DNA from: PHAA01 sp034678805
GTDB lineage: Bacteria; Bacillota; Syntrophomonadia; Syntrophomonadales; Syntrophomonadaceae
Direction of reading: 5' to 3'
Assembly (NCBI GenBank): GCA_034678805.1
Contig: JAXDBN010000015.1
Span: 1 to 7,365, forward strand
DNA: 7,365 nt
The translations under genes were made by a program, and so were the position numbers. Of this stretch, positions 1 to 5,445 are shown one piece after another (position 1 is the first letter of the stretch; every line of letters begins with the position of its first letter). The notes under the pieces are model-generated. The model did no database searches. It saw nothing but the letters and a program-made list of their open reading frames with translations, and was not told where the DNA came from.

Positions 1-152
1 TCTGCGCCTGAACTGCACTGCGGGCCCAAACAGAAAGAACGTTTCCGGTCCACCCGCCAAGGGCTAACCTGAAAACGTCCTCCTGTATCTATGTTAATGT
101 CAAGAAGAAGAGTGAGATGCTCATTAGGTACGGTTCAGGGCAGGACCGGCCT
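1..152. other. Window edge, no gene called
   Basis: Two short plus-strand frames are open from the window edge. One ends with TAA at 65-67 and the other with TGA at 70-72, so the tail of an upstream plus-strand gene could lie here, but nothing in 20-odd codons decides which frame, if either, is real. On the minus strand an AGGAGG-like site (plus-strand cctcct, 79-84) is not followed by a start codon at a usable distance. The rest is the downstream flank of the small minus-strand gene ending at 153. I see no clear terminator. Confidence 0.3.
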
Positions 153-260
153 CTAGTCGTCGTAGCCGCGTCTTTTGGGGACCCGCCCCTGTTTCTTTAC
201 GGTTTCCAGGCCAATCAGGCCTATCCCGATAATAACGCTGATCCACAGCAGTGTATCCAT
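153..260 (-). CDS. Small membrane peptide, 35 residues, unknown function
   Basis: This ATG-to-TAG frame begins 8 nt after a perfect AAGGAGG ribosome site (plus-strand 269-275), the best argument that it is translated. The product starts MDTLLWISVIIG and is hydrophobic for about residues 3-20, enough for one membrane helix. It then turns strongly basic (KKQGRVPKRRG) and ends YDD. The pattern fits a single-pass small membrane protein with a cytoplasmic basic tail, by the positive-inside rule. No family is recognised. It is divergent from the MFS gene, with about 260 bp between the two starts. A possible weak promoter (TTGGCA, 17 bp, TAGGAA on the minus strand) lies upstream. Alternatives are a regulatory leader peptide or a chance frame; the ribosome site and the hydrophobic/basic layout argue against chance. 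Confidence 0.62.
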   Translation of the reverse strand: MDTLLWISVIIGIGLIGLETVKKQGRVPKRRGYDD

Positions 261-458
261 GGATTTTACCTCCTTATTTCATATTGACTGACCGCTCGCA
301 AGTTTTATTTCCTAACTCTACTAATCATAGCTGCCAAAAATGAATTATTTATGAAGATAAGTTGAAAGTTTGTTTAATTTTAGGTGCAGAAGGTTTCATG
401 GGGCCGGAGTTGTTGACAGCAATAGGTACAGGGCTGGCGGATATTTTAGGCCGGTTTG

Positions 459-467
459 TGCTATTAT
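459..467 (+). promoter_or_regulatory. Extended -10 promoter for the MFS gene
   Basis: The sequence TGCTATTAT is an extended -10 element (TG, one base, TATTAT). No good -35 lies at the right distance; the TTGACA at 413-418 is too far away, with a 43-bp gap. Initiation would be near 474, giving a leader of about 48 nt to the ATG at 522. If correct, this excludes the upstream TTG at 456 as a start, because it would not be transcribed. Confidence 0.45.
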
Positions 468-521
468 CATGGAAATGCGGGGTATCATGGTTCAATTCTA
501 TCCCGCTGGATGAGGTTTGCC

Positions 522-1661
522 ATGTCGAAAAGAACCCTGTTCCTGGTCAGCGCGGCCTATTTCCTGGTTAATGGCGCCGTCCAGAGCTCAGCCATATTTA
601 TTCCCCTGTTAGGTTCGTCCCTGGGAGCCTCCGACTTCCAGGTGGGTCTGATCGGGGCTTCTTACGGGGCGGCCTTTTTGCTGGCCTCGCTCTACTCTGG
701 CCAGAAGTCCGACCGGTGGGGCAAGCTGCGTTTTATCCACCTGGGGCTTTTATTATGCACGGCCGCCTTCGCCGGCCAGCTGCTGGCATCAAACCTGGTC
801 CTGCTGGCGCTGTCCCGAGCTTTCGTGGGCCTGTCTCTGGGGGTGACGGCTGCCTGCATAGTGGCTTATGCCTTCGAGCTGGGCTCGGATATGGGCAAAT
901 TCAGTTCCTTCAGTTCACTGGGGTGGATCGGCGGTTCGCTGGCGGCTGTGGTTATTTCTGACATCCATATGCTCTTTGCCGCCAGTGCCGTTTTCTGCGG
1001 GGTGGCCTTTGCCATGTCCTGGTACCTGCCCCGGCCAGCTGCCGAAATAATCATCCCGGAGGATACCCGGATTAACCTGGGCGCGATTTTGAAAAGCGGT
1101 TCTGCCGTCTATTTCTCGGTGTTTCTGCGTCACCTGGGGGCTACCTCGGTATTTATCATCCTGCCCCTGTACCTGGCCTCCCTGGGGGTCAGCAACTCCT
1201 GGATCGCCGGCCTGTGGGGAATCAACTTCGTAGTCCAGTTTTTCGTCATGCGCGGGTTGGAACGGTTCGAACCGGCCAAGATCTTTGCCTTCGGCCAGGT
1301 AATGTCCATCTGTGTTTTTGTCGGGTATGGCGTGGTGCACAGCCTTACCCCCCTGATTTTGATCCAGTGTTTGCTGGGCGTGGCCTGGGCCTGTCTCTAT
1401 GTGGGGGCCCTGCTGCTGGTGATGCAGTTGGGCAAGGAACGCGGCACCGCCAGCGGCATTTTCCAGGCTACCCTTAATCTCTGCAATGCCATCGGCCCGG
1501 TACTGGGCGGTCTAATCGCCTCATTGGCCGGTTACCGGGGGGTTATGTTTTTTGCTGCTGCTCTAGGGGTAGGAGGGCTGATGGTGGCAGTCCCCAAGGC
1601 CCGCATTGCAGCGGTTAACAGCTCCGCCGACAACAGCCCGGAAACAGGGGAGCACAGTTGA
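522..1661 (+). CDS. MFS-family transporter, 379 residues
   Basis: This is an integral membrane permease of the major facilitator superfamily; substrate unknown, probably drug, sugar or metabolite movement by proton coupling as usual for the family. The protein is mostly hydrophobic segments, consistent with about 12 membrane helices. The loop after helix 2 carries the MFS motif A (GQKSDRWGKLR, residues 60-70), including the key Asp and Arg. The C-terminal half has the Gly-rich helices usual in MFS (SGIFQATLNLCNAIGPVLGG). It ends with a short hydrophilic tail. Start choice: ATG at 522 follows GAGG by 6 nt; ATG at 510 and TTG at 456 in the same frame lack ribosome sites, and 456 overlaps the likely promoter. 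Length is normal for the family. There is no clear terminator before the RNA unit that follows 23 bp later, so read-through into it is possible. Confidence 0.93.
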   Translation: MSKRTLFLVSAAYFLVNGAVQSSAIFIPLLGSSLGASDFQVGLIGASYGAAFLLASLYSGQKSDRWGKLRFIHLGLLLCTAAFAGQLLASNLVLLALSRAFVGLSLGVTAACIVAYAFELGSDMGKFSSFSSLGWIGGSLAAVVISDIHMLFAASAVFCGVAFAMSWYLPRPAAEIIIPEDTRINLGAILKSGSAVYFSVFLRHLGATSVFIILPLYLASLGVSNSWIAGLWGINFVVQFFVMRGLERFEPAKIFAFGQVMSICVFVGYGVVHSLTPLILIQCLLGVAWACLYVGALLLVMQLGKERGTASGIFQATLNLCNAIGPVLGGLIASLAGYRGVMFFAAALGVGGLMVAVPKARIAAVNSSADNSPETGEHS

Positions 1662-1683
1662 TGAAAACCCCCGCCATTAGTGC

Positions 1684-1733
1684 AAATTCTTACTTTCACA
1701 ATTATTGACAGCGGTTTCGGCGCCACCTATACT
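1684..1733 (+). promoter_or_regulatory. Strong sigma-A promoter of RNA copy 1
   Basis: TTGACA (1705-1710), a 17-bp spacer and TATACT (1728-1733) are close to consensus. Initiation 7 nt after the -10 is at 1740, the first base of the AAGCTCCAA arm. The 21 bp before the -35 (1684-1704) differ from those at 5390-5410 by only two bases, and part of the spacer (CGGTTTCG) is also shared. Conservation above the -35 suggests an UP-like element or an operator common to both copies. Confidence 0.82.
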
Positions 1734-1739
1734 ATATCT

Positions 1740-2188
1740 AAGCTCCAAGGAATACCTAAGACAGGAGGTCGATAAAGTCAAAAGACAGAAACGAAACATC
1801 TTAACCAAATCAAACAACCGGTGAATGAAATATTCACTATATCCCAGAAGTCAGGCGAAAGAAACTTATTAAGGTAGCCAGGTTGTTGAAGATTTGAATC
1901 ACCAAAATCTAAAAGAGCTAAAAAAAAAAGGCCAAAAATAACCAAGAAAAAAGGCCAAAAAAAAAAAAGCCCAAAATTAGCTCAGCAAAATTAGATTAAG
2001 GTGAAACGAAAACGAAATGACAAGGAGACAGTAGTAGGGAGCAAGTAACCATAACCGAAAGGACGAAGGAAGCAAGAAAAGGTTGAAGATGGGAAACGAA
2101 AGTCCAAGACTTTAGGCGAAGGAAAGTTGACAAAGGTTCGTTGGAGCTTTCAATAGAAAGGGATTTGCTAACAAGCAAATCCCTTTTT
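1740..2188 (+). ncRNA. Candidate structured noncoding RNA, copy 1 (about 410 nt plus terminator)
   Basis: No family is recognised. The body is purine-rich: counting 1741-2100 gives A 176, G 75, C 57, T 52. The 5' end AAGCTCCAA (1740-1748) is perfectly complementary to TTGGAGCTT (2141-2149). Beyond a G/G mismatch the pairing continues (GAAT 1750-1753 with GTTC 2136-2139, one G-U), giving a long closing helix. A hairpin GTGAAT/ATTCAC (1821-1826/1832-1837) starts 81 nt from the 5' end. A 7-bp stem GAGCTAA/TTAGCTC (1915-1921/1977-1983) encloses an A-rich domain with two GGCC motifs. AAAGTC/GACTTT (2098-2103/2108-2113) may form a small hairpin. A conserved block GACGAAGG begins at 2062, 79 nt before the closing arm. 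Stop codons break all frames. A homologue with the same promoter lies at 5446-5775. The boundaries rest on the promoter, the closing helix and the terminator at 2157-2188. A cis-acting leader is unlikely because the terminator separates it from the next gene. Confidence 0.7.
2157..2188 (+). terminator. Intrinsic terminator of RNA copy 1
   Basis: A perfect 13-bp stem AAAGGGATTTGCT/AGCAAATCCCTTT with an AACA loop (2170-2173) runs into TTTTT (2184-2188). It lies 7 nt after the 3' closing arm of the RNA. Both stem arms recur exactly in the hairpin at 2889-2925. Confidence 0.88.
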
Positions 2189-2343
2189 AAGTGCGATCAA
2201 TGATCAGTTTAAATGGCTATTTATGCTGGAGAACCGTTCCCAGACCCGCGCGTCTGCAACTAAATACAATATTTGCGCAGTTGAGCGGTTATTTTGCTTC
2301 ATATTGGCAGCAAATAAGGGTGGAAGGATTGTGAATTGTTTCA

Positions 2344-2349
2344 TATAAT
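2344..2349 (+). promoter_or_regulatory. Probable -10 box for the 2443 gene
   Basis: This is a consensus TATAAT. The hexamer 17 bp upstream, TGGAAG (2321-2326), is a poor -35, so strength is uncertain. A start near 2356 would give an 87-nt leader to the ATG at 2443. The region 2189-2343 shows no other convincing element. Confidence 0.4.
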
Positions 2350-2442
2350 TTGAAATAGATGATCGGTGTTAATTCCGGGTTGTACATAACCAAATACCTG
2401 CTGTTCTGGTTTATTATATTATTTTGTTCTGGAGGTAAATAT

Positions 2443-2808
2443 ATGGCTTTGCTCCCGTTAAGAATCCCATCCGGCTTCGCAATATGTTATAACCGTTTTC
2501 ATGATGTGGATCCGGTTGAACGCGACGATTCGAAAGTTCTGAAGAACTGGGACTACTTTACCGAGGATCTGCTGCAGATCACCAAGATGGATGTGTCCAA
2601 CGGGGAGTGGATCGTGCCCCTCCAACACAAATATTTGATCAAACTGGGCTGGAACCCCGATGGGGAAAAGGATGGCGCCTATACAGTTATGGTTACATTG
2701 GTCGGTGAGGCAGGGGAATCGGTTATAAAGAGAGAGTTCACTTCCAAGGACCGCTTCGAGATCAGGGAGACCCTGGAAAACTGGATGAAAGAAATGTCGG
2801 CCTGCTAG
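2443..2808 (+). CDS. Conserved-looking hypothetical protein, 121 residues
   Basis: I do not recognise this protein. It is soluble and acidic-to-neutral, with no signal peptide or membrane segment from the chosen start. It begins MALLPLRIPSGFAICYNRFH. The middle is rich in Trp and charged residues (VLKNWDYFTEDLLQ, GEWIVPLQHKYLIKLGW). A strand-rich stretch follows (YTVMVTLVGEAGESVIKREF), then a C-terminal amphipathic helix (FEIRETLENWMKEM). The ATG at 2443 lies 7 nt after a clear GGAGG (2431-2435). An in-frame ATG at 2359 would add 28 residues including a hydrophobic run (YLLFWFIILFC), but it has no ribosome site and sits almost on the predicted transcription start. The gene is alone, between the RNA unit and the convergent ADP-ribosylglycohydrolase gene. 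Codon use and GC resemble its neighbours, so it is probably a real gene of unknown role. Confidence 0.8.
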   Translation: MALLPLRIPSGFAICYNRFHDVDPVERDDSKVLKNWDYFTEDLLQITKMDVSNGEWIVPLQHKYLIKLGWNPDGEKDGAYTVMVTLVGEAGESVIKREFTSKDRFEIRETLENWMKEMSAC

Positions 2809-2888
2809 AAGAGAACATTGGTACCCGCAGGGTGAGGCGCCCTTGGGTGCTTTATTATCGCCCTATTTGAAACACTTGTTGGAATTAA

Positions 2889-2925
2889 AAAAGGGATTTG
2901 CTGTCCATTGCAGCAAATCCCTTTT
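2889..2925. terminator. Bidirectional terminator between convergent genes
   Basis: A 15-bp perfect stem AAAAGGGATTTGCTG/CAGCAAATCCCTTTT has a 7-nt loop (2904-2910). Read on the minus strand, the stem ends in a run of six or more T, ideally placed 13 nt beyond the stop of the glycohydrolase gene. Read on the plus strand, the T run is shorter (TTTT then AAATTT), serving the 2443 gene about 80 nt downstream of its stop. The inner 13 bp of each arm are identical to the terminator at 2157-2188. Confidence 0.85.
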
Positions 2926-2937
2926 AAATTTCTCGTT

Positions 2938-3735
2938 CTAGCCTATTTTCTTGGCCTTGGCTTTGGGCAGTCCGAACCGCATTTCAAACAGGTCGATCAC
3001 CTGGAGCAGGTCCGCGGGCAGAAACTTGCGGACATTTTCCCGGATGTAGTTGGGAATAACCTTGTAATAGGCTTCGGCAATCCCCCCGGTCATGCAGGCC
3101 AGGGTGTCAGCGTCACCGCCCAGCGAGATGGCTTTGCGGACCGCATCCTCGTAGTCGCTGGACTCCAGGAAGGCTGCTATCGCCTGGGGTACCGAGCCCT
3201 GGCAGGTCTCGTCAAAGGCGTAATCAGGCCTGATCAGGTCCAGGCTGAAGGAGAGGTCATAACCGAAACTGGATTCGATCCCGCTTTTGATAAATTCCTT
3301 GCTGTTACCCATCCTGGCCCAGTATACCGCGCTGGCTATCGCCTGGGCGCCTTTTATCCCGTCGGGGTGGTTGTGGGTCACAACTGCGCTGCGCTTGGCT
3401 TCCTTGATGATACAATTGTAGTTGTCGATCGGGTAGGCTACCGGGGCCACCCGCATGGCTGAACCGTTGCCGTAACTGTTGTAGGGCTCTAAAGCATCCG
3501 AATACATCCAGGACAGGAACATGCTCCCGTAACCGGCATCAGGATATTTGAGCGCATACTCGCGCAGCGTCTTGGCATAGTCCCGGCCGTTGAGAATACA
3601 ATCGGCCACCGCCACGGTCAGAACGGTGTCGTCGGTAAAGGTTGTTCCCGGCTGGAACATTTCGAAATCGGTTCGTTTGGTGGGACGAAATTCGAAATAC
3701 GAGCCGATCACGTCGCCGGCTATTGCACCAAACAT
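2938..3735 (-). CDS. ADP-ribosylglycohydrolase family protein, 265 residues
   Basis: Members of this family (DraG, ARH) remove ADP-ribose from modified proteins, nucleic acids or small molecules, using two bound Mg2+ in an all-alpha cytoplasmic domain. The family signatures are present in order: GAIAGDVIGS (residues 3-12), the metal-binding TDDT (34-37), GNGSAMR (89-95), THNHPDGIKGA (120-130), CQGSVPQA (178-185) and the second metal site GGDADT (206-211: D208, D210, T211). The protein is therefore probably active. At 265 residues it is a single complete domain with a short Lys-rich C-terminus. ATG at 3735 follows GGAGG by 8 nt on the minus strand. It is divergent from the 3994 gene across a 258-bp control region. 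No ADP-ribosyltransferase partner is visible here, so the substrate cannot be inferred; housekeeping turnover of ADP-ribose adducts is as likely as regulation of one enzyme. Confidence 0.93.
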   Translation of the reverse strand: MFGAIAGDVIGSYFEFRPTKRTDFEMFQPGTTFTDDTVLTVAVADCILNGRDYAKTLREYALKYPDAGYGSMFLSWMYSDALEPYNSYGNGSAMRVAPVAYPIDNYNCIIKEAKRSAVVTHNHPDGIKGAQAIASAVYWARMGNSKEFIKSGIESSFGYDLSFSLDLIRPDYAFDETCQGSVPQAIAAFLESSDYEDAVRKAISLGGDADTLACMTGGIAEAYYKVIPNYIRENVRKFLPADLLQVIDLFEMRFGLPKAKAKKIG

Positions 3736-3815
3736 AATGTCTACCTCCTGTGGTTATTAAATATGTATACGAAATTTACTGCCCAGCATTTGGGGTAAAT
3801 TTACAGTCTTCTTCA

Positions 3816-3843
3816 CTGATAATTATTATAAAACTCGTGTCAA
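3816..3843 (-). promoter_or_regulatory. Possible promoter of the glycohydrolase gene
   Basis: On the minus strand, TTGACA (plus-strand 3838-3843) is followed after 16 bp by TATCAG (3816-3821), a 4/6 match to the -10. Initiation would be near 3809, leaving a leader of about 74 nt. The -35 is perfect but the -10 is weak, as expected for a promoter needing an activator. The CRP-like site is centred about 81 bp upstream of that start. Confidence 0.4.
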
Positions 3844-3881
3844 GCCGGGTATGAGCCCGTTTAGAGCCAAATTATGGATTT

Positions 3882-3905
3882 ATGTGAACTGGTTCACATT
3901 ATAAT
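3882..3905 (+). promoter_or_regulatory. CRP/FNR-type palindrome abutting a TATAAT -10 box
   Basis: ATGTGAAC/GTTCACAT (3882-3889/3892-3899) is a perfect 8-bp dyad with a 2-bp centre. It contains TGTGA-N6-TCACA, the classical CRP half-site arrangement. Its last base directly precedes TATAAT (3900-3905). The -35 position (GATTTA, 3877-3882, 17-bp spacing) is poor. A regulator bound here would fill the -35/-10 spacer of the plus-strand promoter, which usually represses. Seen on the minus strand it lies about 81 bp upstream of the divergent start, where CRP-type proteins can activate. The binding protein is inference. Confidence 0.6.
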
Positions 3906-3993
3906 ATTGATATGGGACTTTGGCGGCTATTATGCCTTTTGGCAGGGAGAATTATTTGCCGCCGCCCGGATAGAGATGAGGGGGTGAATTGGC

Positions 3994-4380
3994 ATGATCA
4001 GGGTATTCGTGTACGGCTCCTTGCTGAGCCATTGTTATAACCACAAATATTACCTTAGAAACCAGAAATACCTGGGCGCGGCCTGCCTGAACGGGTATTC
4101 ACTGTATAGCCTGGGCAGCTACCCGGGGGTAGTGGCCGATGGGCAGGGGACGGTGCTGGGTGAAGTGTATGAGATAAATGAGAAGGTCCTGGCCCGCCTC
4201 GATCGGCTGGAAGAAAACGGCCGCCGCTATACCCGCCGGCCGGTCATGGTGCAGGTGGGGGAGGAGACCATCGATGCCGTGGTGTATGTTTATAATGGGA
4301 CGGTGCAGCCAGACAAGAAGATCGGGTTGGAGGCCCAGCCTTGGAGCGACCGACGGGATAAGAGAAGCTACGAGGAATAA
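3994..4380 (+). CDS. Gamma-glutamylcyclotransferase-like (GGCT/AIG2-like) protein, 128 residues
   Basis: The GGCT/AIG2-like fold binds gamma-glutamyl or related amide substrates and converts them to a cyclic product (5-oxoproline in the best-known members). The sequence has the N-terminal substrate-loop motif VYGSL (residues 6-10), GSYPG (41-45), a GEVYE strand (56-60) and LDRLEENG (69-76). E73 is the likely catalytic Glu by analogy with the family. These are followed by RRYTRRPVMVQV and a VYVYNG strand (97-102). The length fits the short bacterial YtfP-like subgroup, and no residue expected of that core is obviously missing. ATG at 3994 follows AGGGGG (3979-3984) by 9 nt. The gene is preceded by the CRP-like site and a TATAAT box, with about 80 nt of leader. 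No convincing terminator follows. The substrate cannot be told from sequence; small gamma-glutamyl peptides or a gamma-glutamylamine are the usual candidates. Confidence 0.85.
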   Translation: MIRVFVYGSLLSHCYNHKYYLRNQKYLGAACLNGYSLYSLGSYPGVVADGQGTVLGEVYEINEKVLARLDRLEENGRRYTRRPVMVQVGEETIDAVVYVYNGTVQPDKKIGLEAQPWSDRRDKRSYEE

Positions 4381-4475
4381 CTTTCTGCCCGAGTTATAGA
4401 AGCCCCAAATCAGCCAATTATTGTTTGGTATGGGTTTTGTTAAAAATAGATTACGCGTGCGATAACCGCCTCAAG

Positions 4476-4481
4476 TATAAT
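4476..4481 (+). promoter_or_regulatory. Probable -10 box for the 4562 gene
   Basis: TATAAT is perfect, but nothing close to TTGACA lies 16-19 bp upstream (ACGCGT at 17). Initiation near 4488 would give a leader of about 74 nt to the GTG at 4562. The gap 4381-4475 otherwise holds only a weak CCAAA/TTTGG hairpin near 4405-4430 followed by GGGTTTTGTT, which I do not call as a terminator. Confidence 0.4.
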
Positions 4482-4561
4482 GAATATATACAGGTTAACG
4501 GGTCGTTTCTTGTCATACATAATGCTTGCCAAGGAAGAAGGTTTGGATAGGGGGAATCAGG

Positions 4562-5323
4562 GTGTTTGTACCGGGATCCAAAGTAACGGCAGGAGATTGG
4601 GGCCGCGCCGAATATCCCCAATTGACTGCGCCAAACTACACTGTTCTGTTTTCTTACATGACCGATTCATTTACCTGGGTAGTGCTGGAGGAATTCCCCG
4701 GCCTGAAGTTCAATGACAATGCTTTTGACGGCCAGAAGGGCGCTCCATTTTATGCGGTTAAGACCACCCAGGGCGGGTTCCTGATCACCGATATCAAATA
4801 TATGCCCCGGCTGGTCCCGGACTCCGAGGTGTTGGGTTTCAAGGAAATGCCCAACTACGATGATATGTGGAAATATTTCGCCGGCTGCGCGGTGTGCGGG
4901 ATCCGGATCGATTTCAGCCTGCCTGAGCAGGGGATCCTCAAGAGCGGTGATATGGTAGCCCTGCCGGTTTGCCCCTTATGCCGGCTGAGCAGCCCCGGGC
5001 TGAATATCCACATCCTCAAGCGCCGCACCCAGGATGAAGTGGGTATAGACTGGTGGGTGGAGCTGGATTTATATGGGGAGGAGACAGGCAATCCCAACCT
5101 TTGCGATCAGATCCAGCAAGAGATCGATGCACGCTGCGATGCTTGCGAAGGCACAGTAGAACGACCGGATTGCAGTCCCGGCGACTGTCCCTACTACCTG
5201 GTGGAAGACTACCTGGCCCTGAAGCACATGGATATTTACCGGGCCATCAAGCAGAAGGCCGAGGCCCGTATGCGCCAGCAGTACGTCGATTCGCCTGAGG
5301 GTATGAGGAAGAGGGCCGACTAG
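4562..5323 (+). CDS. Cysteine-rich, probable zinc-binding protein of unknown function, 253 residues
   Basis: I do not recognise this family. Numbering is from the GTG at 4562. Residues 1-105 form a strand-rich region with aromatic runs (NYTVLFSYM, DSFTWVVLEEFPG). Next comes a four-cysteine site: CAVC (109-112) and CPLC (137-140), a zinc-ribbon-like spacing. After IDWWVELDLYGEE, a second cysteine cluster follows (C181, C192, C195, C204, C209), with CDAC and CSPGDC. The C-terminus is a charged helix (ALKHMDIYRAIKQKAEARM) ending KRAD. There is no signal peptide or membrane segment, so it is cytoplasmic. Start: GTG 4562 has GGGGG (4550-4554) 7 nt upstream; the in-frame TTG at 4526 would add 12 residues but lacks a ribosome site. 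The paired CxxC motifs suggest structural zinc, possibly nucleic-acid or protein binding, though a redox or iron-sulfur role is not excluded. It ends 66 bp before the promoter region of RNA copy 2, with no clear terminator between. Confidence 0.82.
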   Translation: MFVPGSKVTAGDWGRAEYPQLTAPNYTVLFSYMTDSFTWVVLEEFPGLKFNDNAFDGQKGAPFYAVKTTQGGFLITDIKYMPRLVPDSEVLGFKEMPNYDDMWKYFAGCAVCGIRIDFSLPEQGILKSGDMVALPVCPLCRLSSPGLNIHILKRRTQDEVGIDWWVELDLYGEETGNPNLCDQIQQEIDARCDACEGTVERPDCSPGDCPYYLVEDYLALKHMDIYRAIKQKAEARMRQQYVDSPEGMRKRAD

Positions 5324-5389
5324 TTAAATCAGCTGCGATGGCCTGCATTTTGGCCCGGTTAAGTCAGGGAAACAGAAAATGGTTAATGA

Positions 5390-5439
5390 AAATTCTAACT
5401 TTCACAATTGTTGACACGGTTTCGACGGGTGCATATACT
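5390..5439 (+). promoter_or_regulatory. Strong sigma-A promoter of RNA copy 2
   Basis: TTGACA (5411-5416), a 17-bp spacer and TATACT (5434-5439) match the first copy. Initiation 7 nt on is at 5446, again the first base of AAGCTCCAA. The upstream 5390-5410 segment is nearly identical to 1684-1704. An open frame from 5338 runs through this promoter, which I regard as chance. Confidence 0.82.
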
Positions 5440-5445
5440 ATGACT

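Noticed and set aside
413..447. TTGACA at 413 as the -35 of the MFS promoter
   Set aside because: The only -10-like boxes downstream lie 21 bp or more away; the extended -10 at 459-467 fits better.
1661..1708. 15-codon frame overlapping the MFS stop (ATGA)
   Set aside because: It ends inside the RNA promoter, has no ribosome site and no counterpart at copy 2; the overlap is likely chance.
1740..2149. Retron-like ncRNA (complementary ends resembling a1/a2)
   Set aside because: No reverse transcriptase gene is nearby, there is no strong msd-type hairpin, and two unlinked copies are present.
1740..2149. Miniature transposon with terminal inverted repeats AAGCTCCAA/TTGGAGCTT
   Set aside because: Conservation continues about 56 bp outside the left arm, exactly covering a promoter, and no target-site duplication is visible. 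A mobile origin of the whole unit is still possible.
2908..3462. 184-codon plus-strand frame opposite the glycohydrolase gene
   Set aside because: It is a shadow of the minus-strand gene, whose family motifs and ribosome site are clear; the plus frame begins in the terminator hairpin.
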